The notes under the pieces were generated by a model. That model did no database searches. It was not told where the DNA came from and saw nothing but the letters and a program-made list of their open reading frames with translations. Of a stretch of 64,000 bases of DNA, positions 1 to 7,096 are shown one piece after another. The translations under genes were made by a program, and so were the position numbers. How positions within the stretch are numbered: the first letter of the stretch is position 1; every line of letters starts with the position of its first letter. The stretch covers positions 1 through 64,000 of the forward strand of contig CAXTKD010000015.1 of NCBI GenBank assembly GCA_964244885.1. The letters are read 5' to 3'. Source of the stretch: CAXTKD01 sp964244885 (GTDB lineage: Bacteria > Pseudomonadota > Alphaproteobacteria > Sphingomonadales > Sphingomonadaceae).

Positions 1-796
1 TCGCGCTGTTCTGCAGCGTGAAGCCCATCGCCGCCGCCGCCCAGCCCGAATAGCTGTTGAGCATCGACACGACGACCGGCATGTCCGCGCCGCCGATCGG
101 GATGATCAGCAGGAAGCCGATCGCGAACGAGAGACCCGTGATCGTCCAGAACACCCAGGGGCTCTGGTCCTTCAGGAAATAGCCGATCAGGCCGAGGATG
201 CCGGCGAGCACCGCGAGGTTGATGACGTGGCGCGCGGGCAGCATGATCGGCGCGCCGCTCATGTTGCCGTTCAGCTTCAGAAAGGCGATCACCGAGCCGG
301 AGAAGGTGATCGCGCCGATCGCGACGCCAAGGCCCATCTCGATCCGGCTGACGCGGTGGATCGAGCCCCAGAAATTGGCGATGCCGAAAGCTTCGGGTCT
401 AAGGTAGGCAGCCGCCGCGACGAGCACTGCAGCTAAGCCGACGAGCGAGTGGAAGGCGGCAACAAGTTGGGGCATCGCCGTCATGGCAATGCGCTTTGCA
501 GTGATCCAACCTACGGCGCCGCCGATAGCAATCGCGAAGAGTATTTCGGCGAAGTCGATGAAATTGACCCCGTCGAGCATAAACGAGCCCGGCGGCACGC
601 CTGGAGCAAGCGGCGGGAAGAAGATCACAATGATCGTCGTCACCACTGCTATCGCCATACCGAGGATGCCCAGGCGGTTTCCTTGCTGGCTCGACGCCGG
701 GCTAGAGAGGCCGCGCAGCGCCAGGATGAAAAGCACGCCGGCGACGAGGTAGGCGATCGCCGCCCAGGCCGGTGTCGCGATGCCTTCGTGCGCCAT
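1..796 (-). CDS. pntB: NAD(P) transhydrogenase subunit beta (partial, N-terminal part)
   Basis: This is the membrane and NADP(H)-binding subunit of the proton-translocating transhydrogenase, which reduces NADP+ with NADH at the cost of the proton gradient. The start reads MAHEGIATPAWAAIAYLVAG, directly after the pntAB stop (TAG then ATG, no gap). About 265 residues of the usual roughly 465 are present, and the gene runs off the left edge. Several hydrophobic helices are visible (for example VVTTIIVIFFPPLAPG and WTITGLSFAIGFLLIIPIGG). The NADP-binding domain III lies outside the window. Confidence comes from family sequence and operon position. Confidence 0.95.
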   Translation of the reverse strand, partial: MAHEGIATPAWAAIAYLVAGVLFILALRGLSSPASSQQGNRLGILGMAIAVVTTIIVIFFPPLAPGVPPGSFMLDGVNFIDFAEILFAIAIGGAVGWITAKRIAMTAMPQLVAAFHSLVGLAAVLVAAAAYLRPEAFGIANFWGSIHRVSRIEMGLGVAIGAITFSGSVIAFLKLNGNMSGAPIMLPARHVINLAVLAGILGLIGYFLKDQSPWVFWTITGLSFAIGFLLIIPIGGADMPVVVSMLNSYSGWAAAAMGFTLQNSA

Positions 797-1138
797 CTAC
801 TTGGCCTTCTTCTTGTACATCGCGAGCATTCGGTGCGTCACCGCGAAGCCGCCAAAAATATTCACGCTAGCAAGGGCCACAGCGAGTAGACCCAGTCCCT
901 TTGAAACGTAGTCGGCGGTTCCGTGAGTCGAATGAGCGGCCCCGCCCCCGGCAAAATCAACGACCCAAAATGCAACGCTTTGACCCGATGCGATCAGCGC
1001 GCCGACGATGATGACCGAGGAGATCGCGTTGGTGACCGCCATCAGCGGCGTGTGCAGCGCCGGAGTCACCGACCACACGACGAAATAGCCGACGAAGCAG
1101 GCCATCACGAAGATCGACAGGATGCTGATGAATTCCAT
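797..1138 (-). CDS. pntAB: NAD(P) transhydrogenase subunit alpha, membrane part
   Basis: This 113-residue membrane domain of the transhydrogenase alpha chain is separate from the NAD-binding PntAA, as is usual in alphaproteobacteria. It starts MEFISILSIFVMACFVGY, has about three to four hydrophobic helices, and ends in the basic tail MLAMYKKKAK. Its stop abuts the pntB start. An upstream in-frame extension to 1315 is possible but would run through hicB, so the ATG at 1138 was chosen. It lies just 10 nt after hicB, so the toxin-antitoxin pair sits inside the pnt transcription unit. Confidence 0.93.
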   Translation of the reverse strand: MEFISILSIFVMACFVGYFVVWSVTPALHTPLMAVTNAISSVIIVGALIASGQSVAFWVVDFAGGGAAHSTHGTADYVSKGLGLLAVALASVNIFGGFAVTHRMLAMYKKKAK

Positions 1139-1148
1139 TATGGCCCCC

Positions 1149-1364
1149 TCAAGCCGCCGCGCGTCGCGGCTGCGGGACGTCGCGTCCCATTTCCTGCGCC
1201 GCTTCGATCCAGCAAGCGATGGCGTCGTAGATATTGGCGAGCGCCCGCTCCGGCGTTTCGCCATCGGAGCGGCATCCCGGCAACTCGGGCGCAACGGCCG
1301 TGAAGCCGCCGCCATCAGCTGCCGACAGCGGGAAAATATCGATCTCGTAGGAGTGAGGGTTCAT
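1149..1364 (-). CDS. hicB: HicB-type antitoxin (type II TA)
   Basis: This 71-residue protein has the HicB/UPF0150 fold signature: YEIDIFPLS, then GGFTAVAPELPGCRSDGET, then ALANIYDAIACWIEAA. In this family the protein binds and neutralises the HicA mRNA interferase. The version is short and has no separate C-terminal DNA-binding domain. Its ATG overlaps the TGA of hicA by one base (TGATG), the usual translational coupling in hicAB. It is inserted between pntAA and pntAB on the same strand. Family assignment is good; activity is unknown. Confidence 0.82.
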   Translation of the reverse strand: MNPHSYEIDIFPLSAADGGGFTAVAPELPGCRSDGETPERALANIYDAIACWIEAAQEMGRDVPQPRRAAA

Positions 1365-1610
1365 CAGCGGCGTCCTTGAACGGCATCGATGAACCGGACG
1401 AGCTCGCGGATATAGACCGGCTTGATCGGCCGGGTGCGCGGGGATCGTCAGGATTTCGGGCCGGTCCACATGCTTCACCTTATAATGTGACCCGTTGCGA
1501 GGAGGGGTGCAAGCCGCGCCCGCAGCCTCGCAGACGCGAACGACATCCTCGATGCGCCAGTCGCGCGGGTTGGTCCGCATGCGCTCAAGGAGCTTATCGG
1601 CATTCGTCAC
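1364..1610 (-). pseudogene. hicA: HicA-type toxin, frameshifted
   Basis: The GTG start at 1610 gives MTNADKLLERMRTNPRDW, followed by the HicA core NGSHYKVKH with its conserved histidine and ILTIPAH. From there the family expects an RPIKPVYIRELVRFI-like end. That end is present (RPIKPVYIRELVRFIDAV, then a TGA at 1366-1364) but in another frame: one extra C/G in the run at 1432-1434 shifts it. Reading straight on instead fuses the toxin to hicB. The gap of 247 nt is 82 codons plus one. This could be a real inactivating mutation, a sequencing error or, less likely, recoding. It starts 20 nt after the pntAA stop. Confidence 0.8.
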
Positions 1611-1630
1611 GCGAAATTGTCAGCCGACGA

Positions 1631-2755
1631 TCAAAGCAGGCGTTCATGGATGACCGCCCCGCCGCGCGTCAGCGTGATGCCCTTGGTGATGTCGTCATCC
1701 TCGGGAAGGACGAGCTTGCTCGCGTCCTTGTCCCAGAAGGCGGCGATGAAGTTGTAGAGGTTGCGGGCGTAAAGGGCGGAGGCGTCTGCCGCGAGACGCG
1801 ACGGCACGTTGCGGTGGCCGACGATCTTGACGCCATGCTTGAGCGCGACCTCGCCCGCGACCGCGCCCTCGACGTTGCCGCCCTGCTCCACCGCGAGATC
1901 AACGATCACCGAGCCTTCGCGCATCGAGGCGATCTGCGCGTCCGAAATCAGGCGCGGCGCGGGGCGGCCGGGGATCAGCGCGGTGGTGATGACGATGTCC
2001 TGCTTGGCGATGTGCGCCGAGACCAGCTCGGCCTGCGCCGCCTTGTATTCGTCCGACATTTCGGAGGCGTAGCCGCCGGCGCCCTCGCCCTCGATGCCCT
2101 TCACGGCCTCGACGAAGATCGCCTTGGCGCCGAGCGACTCGATCTGCTCCTTGGTCACGGCGCGGACGTCGGTCGCCGAGACGACCGCGCCGAGGCGGCG
2201 CGCGGTGGCGATCGCCTGAAGGCCGGCGACGCCGACGCCCATGACGAAGACGCGCGCCGCGCTGATCGTGCCGGCGGCGGTCATCATCATCGGGAAGGCG
2301 CGGCCGTATTCGGCGGCGGCGTCGAGCACCGCCTTGTAGCCCGAAAGGTTGGACTGCGACGACAGCACGTCCATCGACTGCGCGCGGGTGATGCGCGGCA
2401 TGAACTCCATCGCCAGCGCGTTGAGGCCCGCCGTGGCGTAGCCATCGATCCGCGTGCGGTCGGCGTAGGGATTGAGGATCGCAGCGAGCGAGGCGCCGGG
2501 CTTGGCGCCGGTCAGCGTGTCGGCGGCCGGCGCCTGCACCGCAAGGATGAGGTCTGCGCCAGCGAGCGTCGCGGCGCGATCGCCGACGGTAGCGCCGGCG
2601 TCGCTGTAGGCGCTATCGACGATCGAGGCGCTGGCCCCGGCCCCGCTTTCGACGGCGAGCTCGGCGCCGAGCGCGATCAGCTTCTTGACGGTCTCGGGGG
2701 TCGCGGCGACGCGACGCTCATGGTCGGCGCTCTCGCGCAGGACGGCGATCCGCAT
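1631..2755 (-). CDS. pntAA: NAD(P) transhydrogenase subunit alpha, NAD-binding part
   Basis: This 374-residue soluble domain I binds NAD(H) in the transhydrogenase. It starts MRIAVLRESADHERRVAATP, the AlaDH/PNT N-terminal signature, and contains the Rossmann motif VMGVGVAGLQAIATARRLGA and the region TALIPGRPAPRLI that is typical of the subunit. Length and ends match the split alphaproteobacterial form. It is the first gene of the leftward pnt operon; the next genes are hicA and hicB, and only then pntAB. The oxidase subunit gene upstream ends 23 nt before its start. Confidence 0.95.
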   Translation of the reverse strand: MRIAVLRESADHERRVAATPETVKKLIALGAELAVESGAGASASIVDSAYSDAGATVGDRAATLAGADLILAVQAPAADTLTGAKPGASLAAILNPYADRTRIDGYATAGLNALAMEFMPRITRAQSMDVLSSQSNLSGYKAVLDAAAEYGRAFPMMMTAAGTISAARVFVMGVGVAGLQAIATARRLGAVVSATDVRAVTKEQIESLGAKAIFVEAVKGIEGEGAGGYASEMSDEYKAAQAELVSAHIAKQDIVITTALIPGRPAPRLISDAQIASMREGSVIVDLAVEQGGNVEGAVAGEVALKHGVKIVGHRNVPSRLAADASALYARNLYNFIAAFWDKDASKLVLPEDDDITKGITLTRGGAVIHERLL

Positions 2756-2778
2756 GGCCTTGTCCCCCCGAGGCGTTG

Positions 2779-2922
2779 TTAGATTGCGTAGACGATCATC
2801 AGGATGATCAACGCGAAGATGACCACGACGATGCCCGCCTTCAGCAGCGTCAGGAAGCCGCTGTAGGTCTTGGCGTGGTCGACCATCGCCTTGTCGGTAT
2901 AGTCCCCGTTCGTCGCCGCCAT
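2779..2922 (-). CDS. aa3-type cytochrome c oxidase subunit IV (small)
   Basis: This 47-residue protein starts MAATNGDYTDKAMVDHAKTY and continues into one transmembrane helix (GIVVVIFALIILMIVYAI) that reaches the C terminus. This matches the bacterial aa3 oxidase subunit IV family, a single-helix accessory subunit of about 45 residues. The ATG at 2922 has GGAGG seven bases upstream. An in-frame ATG at 2952 would add ten residues but lacks such a site. No other oxidase genes are nearby, so the role is taken from the family. Confidence 0.75.
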   Translation of the reverse strand: MAATNGDYTDKAMVDHAKTYSGFLTLLKAGIVVVIFALIILMIVYAI

Positions 2923-2994
2923 GCCTGTGCCTCCGGTCGTTTCGTCACTCATAGCAAAGCGCGGGGTCCGCGCCAGTAGCTTTCGGTCCAATCT

Positions 2995-3112
2995 TAATCC
3001 CCTCCCCAGCGGGGAGGGGTAGGGGTGGGGAGAGAGCTGGGCGTGGAACTCGGCGCTATCGTGCCTGCGGCGGACCCCACCCCCTACCCCTCCCCTGAGG
3101 GGAGGGGATTTA
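2995..3112. repeat. Family A paired palindrome (locus A1)
   Basis: Two inverted arms, each a hairpin of CCCCTCCCC/GGGGAGGGG followed inward by TAGGGGTGGGG, flank a spacer of about 44 bp containing AGAGCTGGGCG. Outer ends are TAATCCCC and GGGGATTTA. The unit lies between gshA and the oxidase subunit gene. The same layout recurs at 8461, 10002 and 17762. Confidence 0.9.
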
Positions 3113-3125
3113 ATCAGGAGAGCAG

Positions 3126-4499
3126 CTAGTAGCTCTCTTCCGCGTAGAGCTGGCCGAGGTCGCCGCCCCACCGTCCGTGGTAGCTGTCGAGCAGCCGCTG
3201 GGCGTTGGTCTTGCCGCTGTCGACGATCTCGTGGAGCGAGTTGAGGAAGCCCTGCTCGCTGTCGCCGACCTCGTTCAGGCGGGCGCGCGCCTTGAGGCCG
3301 GCGTCAGCGACCTTGAGGACTTCGCGGGCGAGGTCGCGGAACGAGCGGCCACGCGGACCCTTGGTGTCGAGCGCCAGCCGCGGCACCTGCTCACGGATGC
3401 GGTGGTGGTCCTCGATCGTCCAGTGCCTGACGAGGTCCCACGCCGCATCCAGCGCATCGTCGTCGTACAGCAGCCCGACCCAGAAGGCGGGTAGCGCGCA
3501 GATGCGGTCCCAGCGGCCGCCGTCGGCGCCGCGCATCTCGAGGAAGGACTTCAGCCGCACCTCGGGGAAGGCGGTCGAGAGATGGTCTTTCCAGTCGCCG
3601 ATCCGCGCCTGTGTGCCGGGCCGCGCCTTGATGTCGCCCGCCATGAACGCCTTGAAGTCCTCGCCCGCGGCGTTGAAGTATCTGCCGTCGCGGTAGACGA
3701 AGTACATCGGCACATCGAGCATGTAGTCGGCGTAGCTCTCGAACCCGAAGCCCTCGTCGAACACGAAGGGCAGCATGCCCGTTCGCGCCGGGTCGGTGTC
3801 GGTCCAGATGTGGCTGCGGTAGCTCTGGAAGCCGTTGGGCTTGCCTTCGGTGAAGGGCGAGTTGGCGAACAAGGCGGTGGCGAGCGGCTGGAGCGCGAGG
3901 CTCACCCGGAACTTCTTCACCATGTCCGCCTCGCTCGAATAGTCGAGGTTGGTCTGGATGGTGCAGGTCCTGAGCATCATGTCGAGGCCCAAGGAGCCGA
4001 CCTTCGGCATGTGATCGAGCATGATCGCGTAGCGGCCCTTGGGCATCGTCGGCAGCTCGGCGCGCGCCTTGTCCGGCCAGAAGCCCAACCCGAGGAAGCC
4101 GAGGCCGAGCTTGTCGCCCACGGCTTTCACCTGCGTGAGGTGGCGGCCGGTCTCGGCACAGGTCTGGTGGAGGTTGTCGAGCGGCGCGCCGGACAGCTCG
4201 AACTGGCCGGCGGGCTCGAGGCTGATCGCGCCGTCGATGCCGGACATCGCGATGACGGTGTCGCCTTCCTTCACGGGCTTCCAGCCGTATTCGGTGAGGC
4301 CGGCGAGCAGGTCGCGGATGCCGCCGGGCTCGTCGTAGGACGGCGCGCGGTGGTCGGCGGTACGGTAGACGAACTTCTCGTGCTCGGTGCCGATGCGCCA
4401 GTCGGCCTTGGGCTTGCAGCCGTGCTGGAACACCCCGATCAGGTCGGCCTTCGATTCGATGGGCTGGTCGTCGCCCTTCTGGGTCGTGTGCGTGGTCAT
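3126..4499 (-). CDS. gshA: Glutamate-cysteine ligase
   Basis: This 457-residue enzyme carries out the first step of glutathione synthesis, ATP-dependent joining of glutamate and cysteine. It has the alphaproteobacterial/plant-type GCL features: RIGTEHEKFVYR near the N terminus, AMSGIDGAISLEPAGQFELS, LGFLGLGFWPD, RTCTIQTNLDYSSE, and FLEMRGADGG. The start at MTTHTTQKGDD was preferred over an upstream in-frame codon at 4547, because that extension would reach into the divergent intergenic region. It shares a 99 bp divergent region with the peroxiredoxin gene, so both thiol-redox genes may be co-regulated (inference). Confidence 0.93.
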   Translation of the reverse strand: MTTHTTQKGDDQPIESKADLIGVFQHGCKPKADWRIGTEHEKFVYRTADHRAPSYDEPGGIRDLLAGLTEYGWKPVKEGDTVIAMSGIDGAISLEPAGQFELSGAPLDNLHQTCAETGRHLTQVKAVGDKLGLGFLGLGFWPDKARAELPTMPKGRYAIMLDHMPKVGSLGLDMMLRTCTIQTNLDYSSEADMVKKFRVSLALQPLATALFANSPFTEGKPNGFQSYRSHIWTDTDPARTGMLPFVFDEGFGFESYADYMLDVPMYFVYRDGRYFNAAGEDFKAFMAGDIKARPGTQARIGDWKDHLSTAFPEVRLKSFLEMRGADGGRWDRICALPAFWVGLLYDDDALDAAWDLVRHWTIEDHHRIREQVPRLALDTKGPRGRSFRDLAREVLKVADAGLKARARLNEVGDSEQGFLNSLHEIVDSGKTNAQRLLDSYHGRWGGDLGQLYAEESY

Positions 4500-4598
4500 G
4501 GGCGGCGAATAGCGGGGCTTTGCGTGGCGCGCCAGTATGGCAACCAAAGCCTAAGTCCGTCATTGATGCGGCAACGCGAAACCAAAAAGGAGAAGACC

Positions 4599-5153
4599 AT
4601 GGCAGATCATGCGAAAGTCGGCACCCGGGTGCCGGACGTGACGTTCAAGACCCGTGTGCGCGACGAGAGCATCGGCGGCGACAACCCGTTCAAGTGGCAG
4701 GACACGACGAGCGCCGACCTGTTCAAGGGCAAGCGAGTCGTCGTCTTCTCGCTGCCGGGCGCGTTCACGCCGACCTGCTCCAACGAACAATGCCCGAACT
4801 ACGATCGCCTCTACGAGGAGATCAAAGCGCAGGGAATCGACGAGATCTACTGCATCAGCGTCAACGACGCGTTCGTCATGTACAACTGGCAGCAGAAGCT
4901 CGGCACCCACAAGATCAAGCTCATTCCCGACGGCTCGGGCAAGTTCACGAAGGCGATGGACATGCTGGTCAACAAGGACCACGTCGGCTTCGGCGAGCGC
5001 AGCTGGCGTTATTCGATGGTCGTAAACGACGGCACGATCGAAGTGCTGTTCGAGGAGCCCGGCAAGAACGACAAGGGCGAGGGCGGCGACCCCTATGAGG
5101 TCAGCGACCCCGAAACCATGCTGGAGTGGCTGAAGAGCCACCCGAAGACGTAG
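4599..5153 (+). CDS. Peroxiredoxin (Prx5/PrxII family)
   Basis: This 184-residue thiol peroxidase reduces hydrogen peroxide and organic peroxides. The peroxidatic cysteine is Cys60 in PGAFTPTC, with a second cysteine five residues on (Cys65, SNEQCPNY) that could serve in resolution. AHP/Redoxin-fold motifs GERSWRYSMVVNDG and DPETMLEWL are present. AAGGAGA lies six bases before the ATG at 4599. In this family electrons usually come from glutathione/glutaredoxin, which fits the divergent gshA neighbour. Confidence 0.9.
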   Translation: MADHAKVGTRVPDVTFKTRVRDESIGGDNPFKWQDTTSADLFKGKRVVVFSLPGAFTPTCSNEQCPNYDRLYEEIKAQGIDEIYCISVNDAFVMYNWQQKLGTHKIKLIPDGSGKFTKAMDMLVNKDHVGFGERSWRYSMVVNDGTIEVLFEEPGKNDKGEGGDPYEVSDPETMLEWLKSHPKT

Positions 5154-5168
5154 GTCTTCCGCGGCGGC

Positions 5169-5261
5169 GCCCCACCCCAACCCCTCCCCTGAAGGAGAGG
5201 GGCTTTTTGCATCGTGCGGCCTGAAGCCCCTCTCCTTCAGGGGAGGGGTTGGGGGTGGGGC
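5169..5261. repeat. Family A paired palindrome, inverted layout (locus A2)
   Basis: The two arms are CCCCACCCCAACCCCTCCCC with GGAGAGGGGCT, and their reverse complement, around a 20 bp spacer. Here the hairpins face inward and the GGGGTGGGG parts lie outside, the opposite of A1, A3, A4 and A5. It sits between the convergent ends of the peroxiredoxin gene and rsmE, where it could also act as a terminator. Confidence 0.85.
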
Positions 5262-5273
5262 CGAGGACGTTCT

Positions 5274-5999
5274 CTAACGCCAGTCGCCAACCGCAGACTG
5301 CCAAATTGCAACCGCCGCGGCAGCGGCCGTATCCGCGCGCAAAACACGAGGTCCCAGCGAAACGCGGATCGTCTGCGACATCGCGAGAATCGTCTCTCGC
5401 TCCTCCGGATCAAATCCGCCTTCCGGCCCGATCAGGATCGCCGCTGGCTCCGCTTTCGCAACCGAGGCGAGCGGCGCGCCGCCCTCCTCGTCGCAGAAGA
5501 TCAGGGCGCGGTCCGCCGCCCAGCCGTCCAGCAGCGCGGCGAGAGTCACCGGCTGGGCCAGTTCCGGGAGCGCGGTGCGTTCGCATTGTTCGGCGGCTTC
5601 GATCATGTGGGCGCGGAGGCGGTCCAGGTTGAGGCGGTCGACGATGGTGCGGCGGGTGAGGACGGGGACGTAGCGCGCGACGCCGAGCTCGCAGGCTTTT
5701 TCGGCGACCCAGTCGATGCGGCCCTTCTTGATCGGGGCGGCGCAGAGCCAGAGGTCGGGCACCTGTTCGCGCGGGCGGCGGAGGGCGGTGAGGGTGACGG
5801 CGGTCGATTTGCGGTGCGGGTCGGCGATCACGGCGTCCCATTCGCCGGTGCGGTCGTCGAACAGGATGAGCGGGTCGCCGGCCTTCATCCGCATGACGTT
5901 CGAAAGATAGTGCGACTGATCGGGGTTGAGCGCGACCGTGCCGGAGGCGAGCGGCTGGTCGACGAACAGGCGGGTGATTGACTTGGGAGGCCGGGTCAT
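5274..5999 (-). CDS. rsmE: 16S rRNA (uracil1498-N3)-methyltransferase
   Basis: This 241-residue SPOUT-class methyltransferase modifies U1498 of 16S rRNA using S-adenosylmethionine. It shows the N-terminal PUA-like start TRLFVDQPL, the motif SHYLSNVMRM, AAPIKKGRIDWVAEKACELG, the knot motif LIGPEGGFDPEE and SLGPRVLRADTA. The start MTRPPKSITR at 5999 was chosen, since an upstream ATG adds residues not seen in the family. It faces the ubiA gene divergently across a family B repeat. Confidence 0.93.
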   Translation of the reverse strand: MTRPPKSITRLFVDQPLASGTVALNPDQSHYLSNVMRMKAGDPLILFDDRTGEWDAVIADPHRKSTAVTLTALRRPREQVPDLWLCAAPIKKGRIDWVAEKACELGVARYVPVLTRRTIVDRLNLDRLRAHMIEAAEQCERTALPELAQPVTLAALLDGWAADRALIFCDEEGGAPLASVAKAEPAAILIGPEGGFDPEERETILAMSQTIRVSLGPRVLRADTAAAAAVAIWQSAVGDWR

Positions 6000-6041
6000 G
6001 TGTGCGGGGTTAGCATGATGGGGCAGAAGCAAAAACCAGAG

Positions 6042-6161
6042 CCGTCATTCCCGCGAACGCGGGAACCCATGAACACAGGGTGTGCAAGGGTCGTTGGGAC
6101 GTTGGAGCGTTTTCCTGCGGGAATCGTGTTCGTAGGTCCCCGCGTTCGCGGGGATGACGGG
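6042..6161. repeat. Family B paired palindrome (locus B1)
   Basis: CGTCATTCCCGCGAACGCGGGAA and the inverted partner CCCCGCGTTCGCGGGGATGACG flank a spacer of about 70 bp, which itself has short inverted ends (ATGAACACAG / CGTGTTCGTA). It fills the divergent region between rsmE and ubiA and ends 11 bp before the ubiA start, so any ubiA promoter must lie within or across it. Confidence 0.88.
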
Positions 6162-6172
6162 GTGGTTTTGGC

Positions 6173-7087
6173 GTGAGCATGGAGCCTCTCCCCGACGTCG
6201 CGACCCCCGACGCGATTCCGCGCTCGACGGTCGACTGGCTGCCCGAGCGGGCGCGGCCCTATGCGCGTTTGGCTCGTCTGGACCGCCCGATCGGGTCGTG
6301 GCTGCTTTATTGGCCGTGCGCCTGGGGCGTCGCGCTGGCGGGCGGCTTCCCGAGCGACGCCTACCTGCTGCTGCTGTTCGGCCTCGGCGCGCTGGCGATG
6401 CGCGGCGCGGGGTGCGTGTACAACGACATCGTCGACAGGAAGCTCGACGCCTCGGTCGAGCGGACGCGCGACCGGCCAGTCGCCTCGGGTCGCATCTCGG
6501 TCAGGCGCGCGTGGAACTGGCTGTTCGCGCTCTCGCTGATCGGGCTCGTCGTGCTGGTCCAGCTGCGCCCGCTGGCGCAGGCGGTGGCGCTCGGCAGCTT
6601 GGCGCTGGTGGCGGGCTATCCGTTCATGAAGCGCATCACCTGGTGGCCGCAGGCGTGGCTCGGGCTGACCTTCAACTGGGGCGCGCTGGTGGCGTGGCCG
6701 GCGGTGACCGGGCGCTTCGAGTGGCCGGCGCTGGCGCTTTACGGCGCGGGCATCCTGTGGACGCTCGGCTACGACACGATCTACGCGCTGCAGGACATCG
6801 AGGACGACGCGCTCGCCGGCATCAAGTCGAGCGCGCGGCGTCTCGGGAGCGGCGTGAAGATCGGAGTCGCGCTGTTCTACGTAGCAACGATCATGGTGCT
6901 GGGCGTCTCGCTCGTCGCGGTGGGTGGCCCCTGGGCCGCCCTCGGCGTGCTGCCGGTCGCGGCGCATTTCGCCTGGCAGGTGAAGCGGCTCGACCCCGCC
7001 GATCCGGTCAACGCGCTCAAGCTCTTCCGCGCCAATACATGGGCGGGAGCGCTGGTCTTCCTTGCCTGCATCGCCGCCGCCTCCTAA
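6173..7087 (+). CDS. ubiA: 4-hydroxybenzoate polyprenyltransferase
   Basis: This 304-residue integral membrane prenyltransferase of ubiquinone synthesis shows both Asp-rich motifs of the UbiA family: GCVYNDIVDRKLD and YALQDIEDDALAGIKS. Typical flanks RLDRPIGSWLLYWPCAWG and RVRRTWNW-like RRAWNWLFALS are present, with about eight hydrophobic helices. Translation may begin at GTG 6173 or ATG 6179 (MEPLPDV). It is followed after 9 nt by pmbA, which suggests co-transcription. Confidence 0.93.
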   Translation: MSMEPLPDVATPDAIPRSTVDWLPERARPYARLARLDRPIGSWLLYWPCAWGVALAGGFPSDAYLLLLFGLGALAMRGAGCVYNDIVDRKLDASVERTRDRPVASGRISVRRAWNWLFALSLIGLVVLVQLRPLAQAVALGSLALVAGYPFMKRITWWPQAWLGLTFNWGALVAWPAVTGRFEWPALALYGAGILWTLGYDTIYALQDIEDDALAGIKSSARRLGSGVKIGVALFYVATIMVLGVSLVAVGGPWAALGVLPVAAHFAWQVKRLDPADPVNALKLFRANTWAGALVFLACIAAAS

Positions 7088-7096
7088 CTCCACCCG

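Noticed and set aside
1149..1610. HicA-HicB as one natural fusion protein
   Set aside because: The fused reading loses the HicA C terminus, which is found intact in another frame; a one-base shift is the simpler explanation.
1376..2782. Long + strand open frame across pntAA
   Set aside because: It is antisense to a clear PntAA gene and encodes Arg/Asp/His-rich text typical of GC-rich shadow frames.
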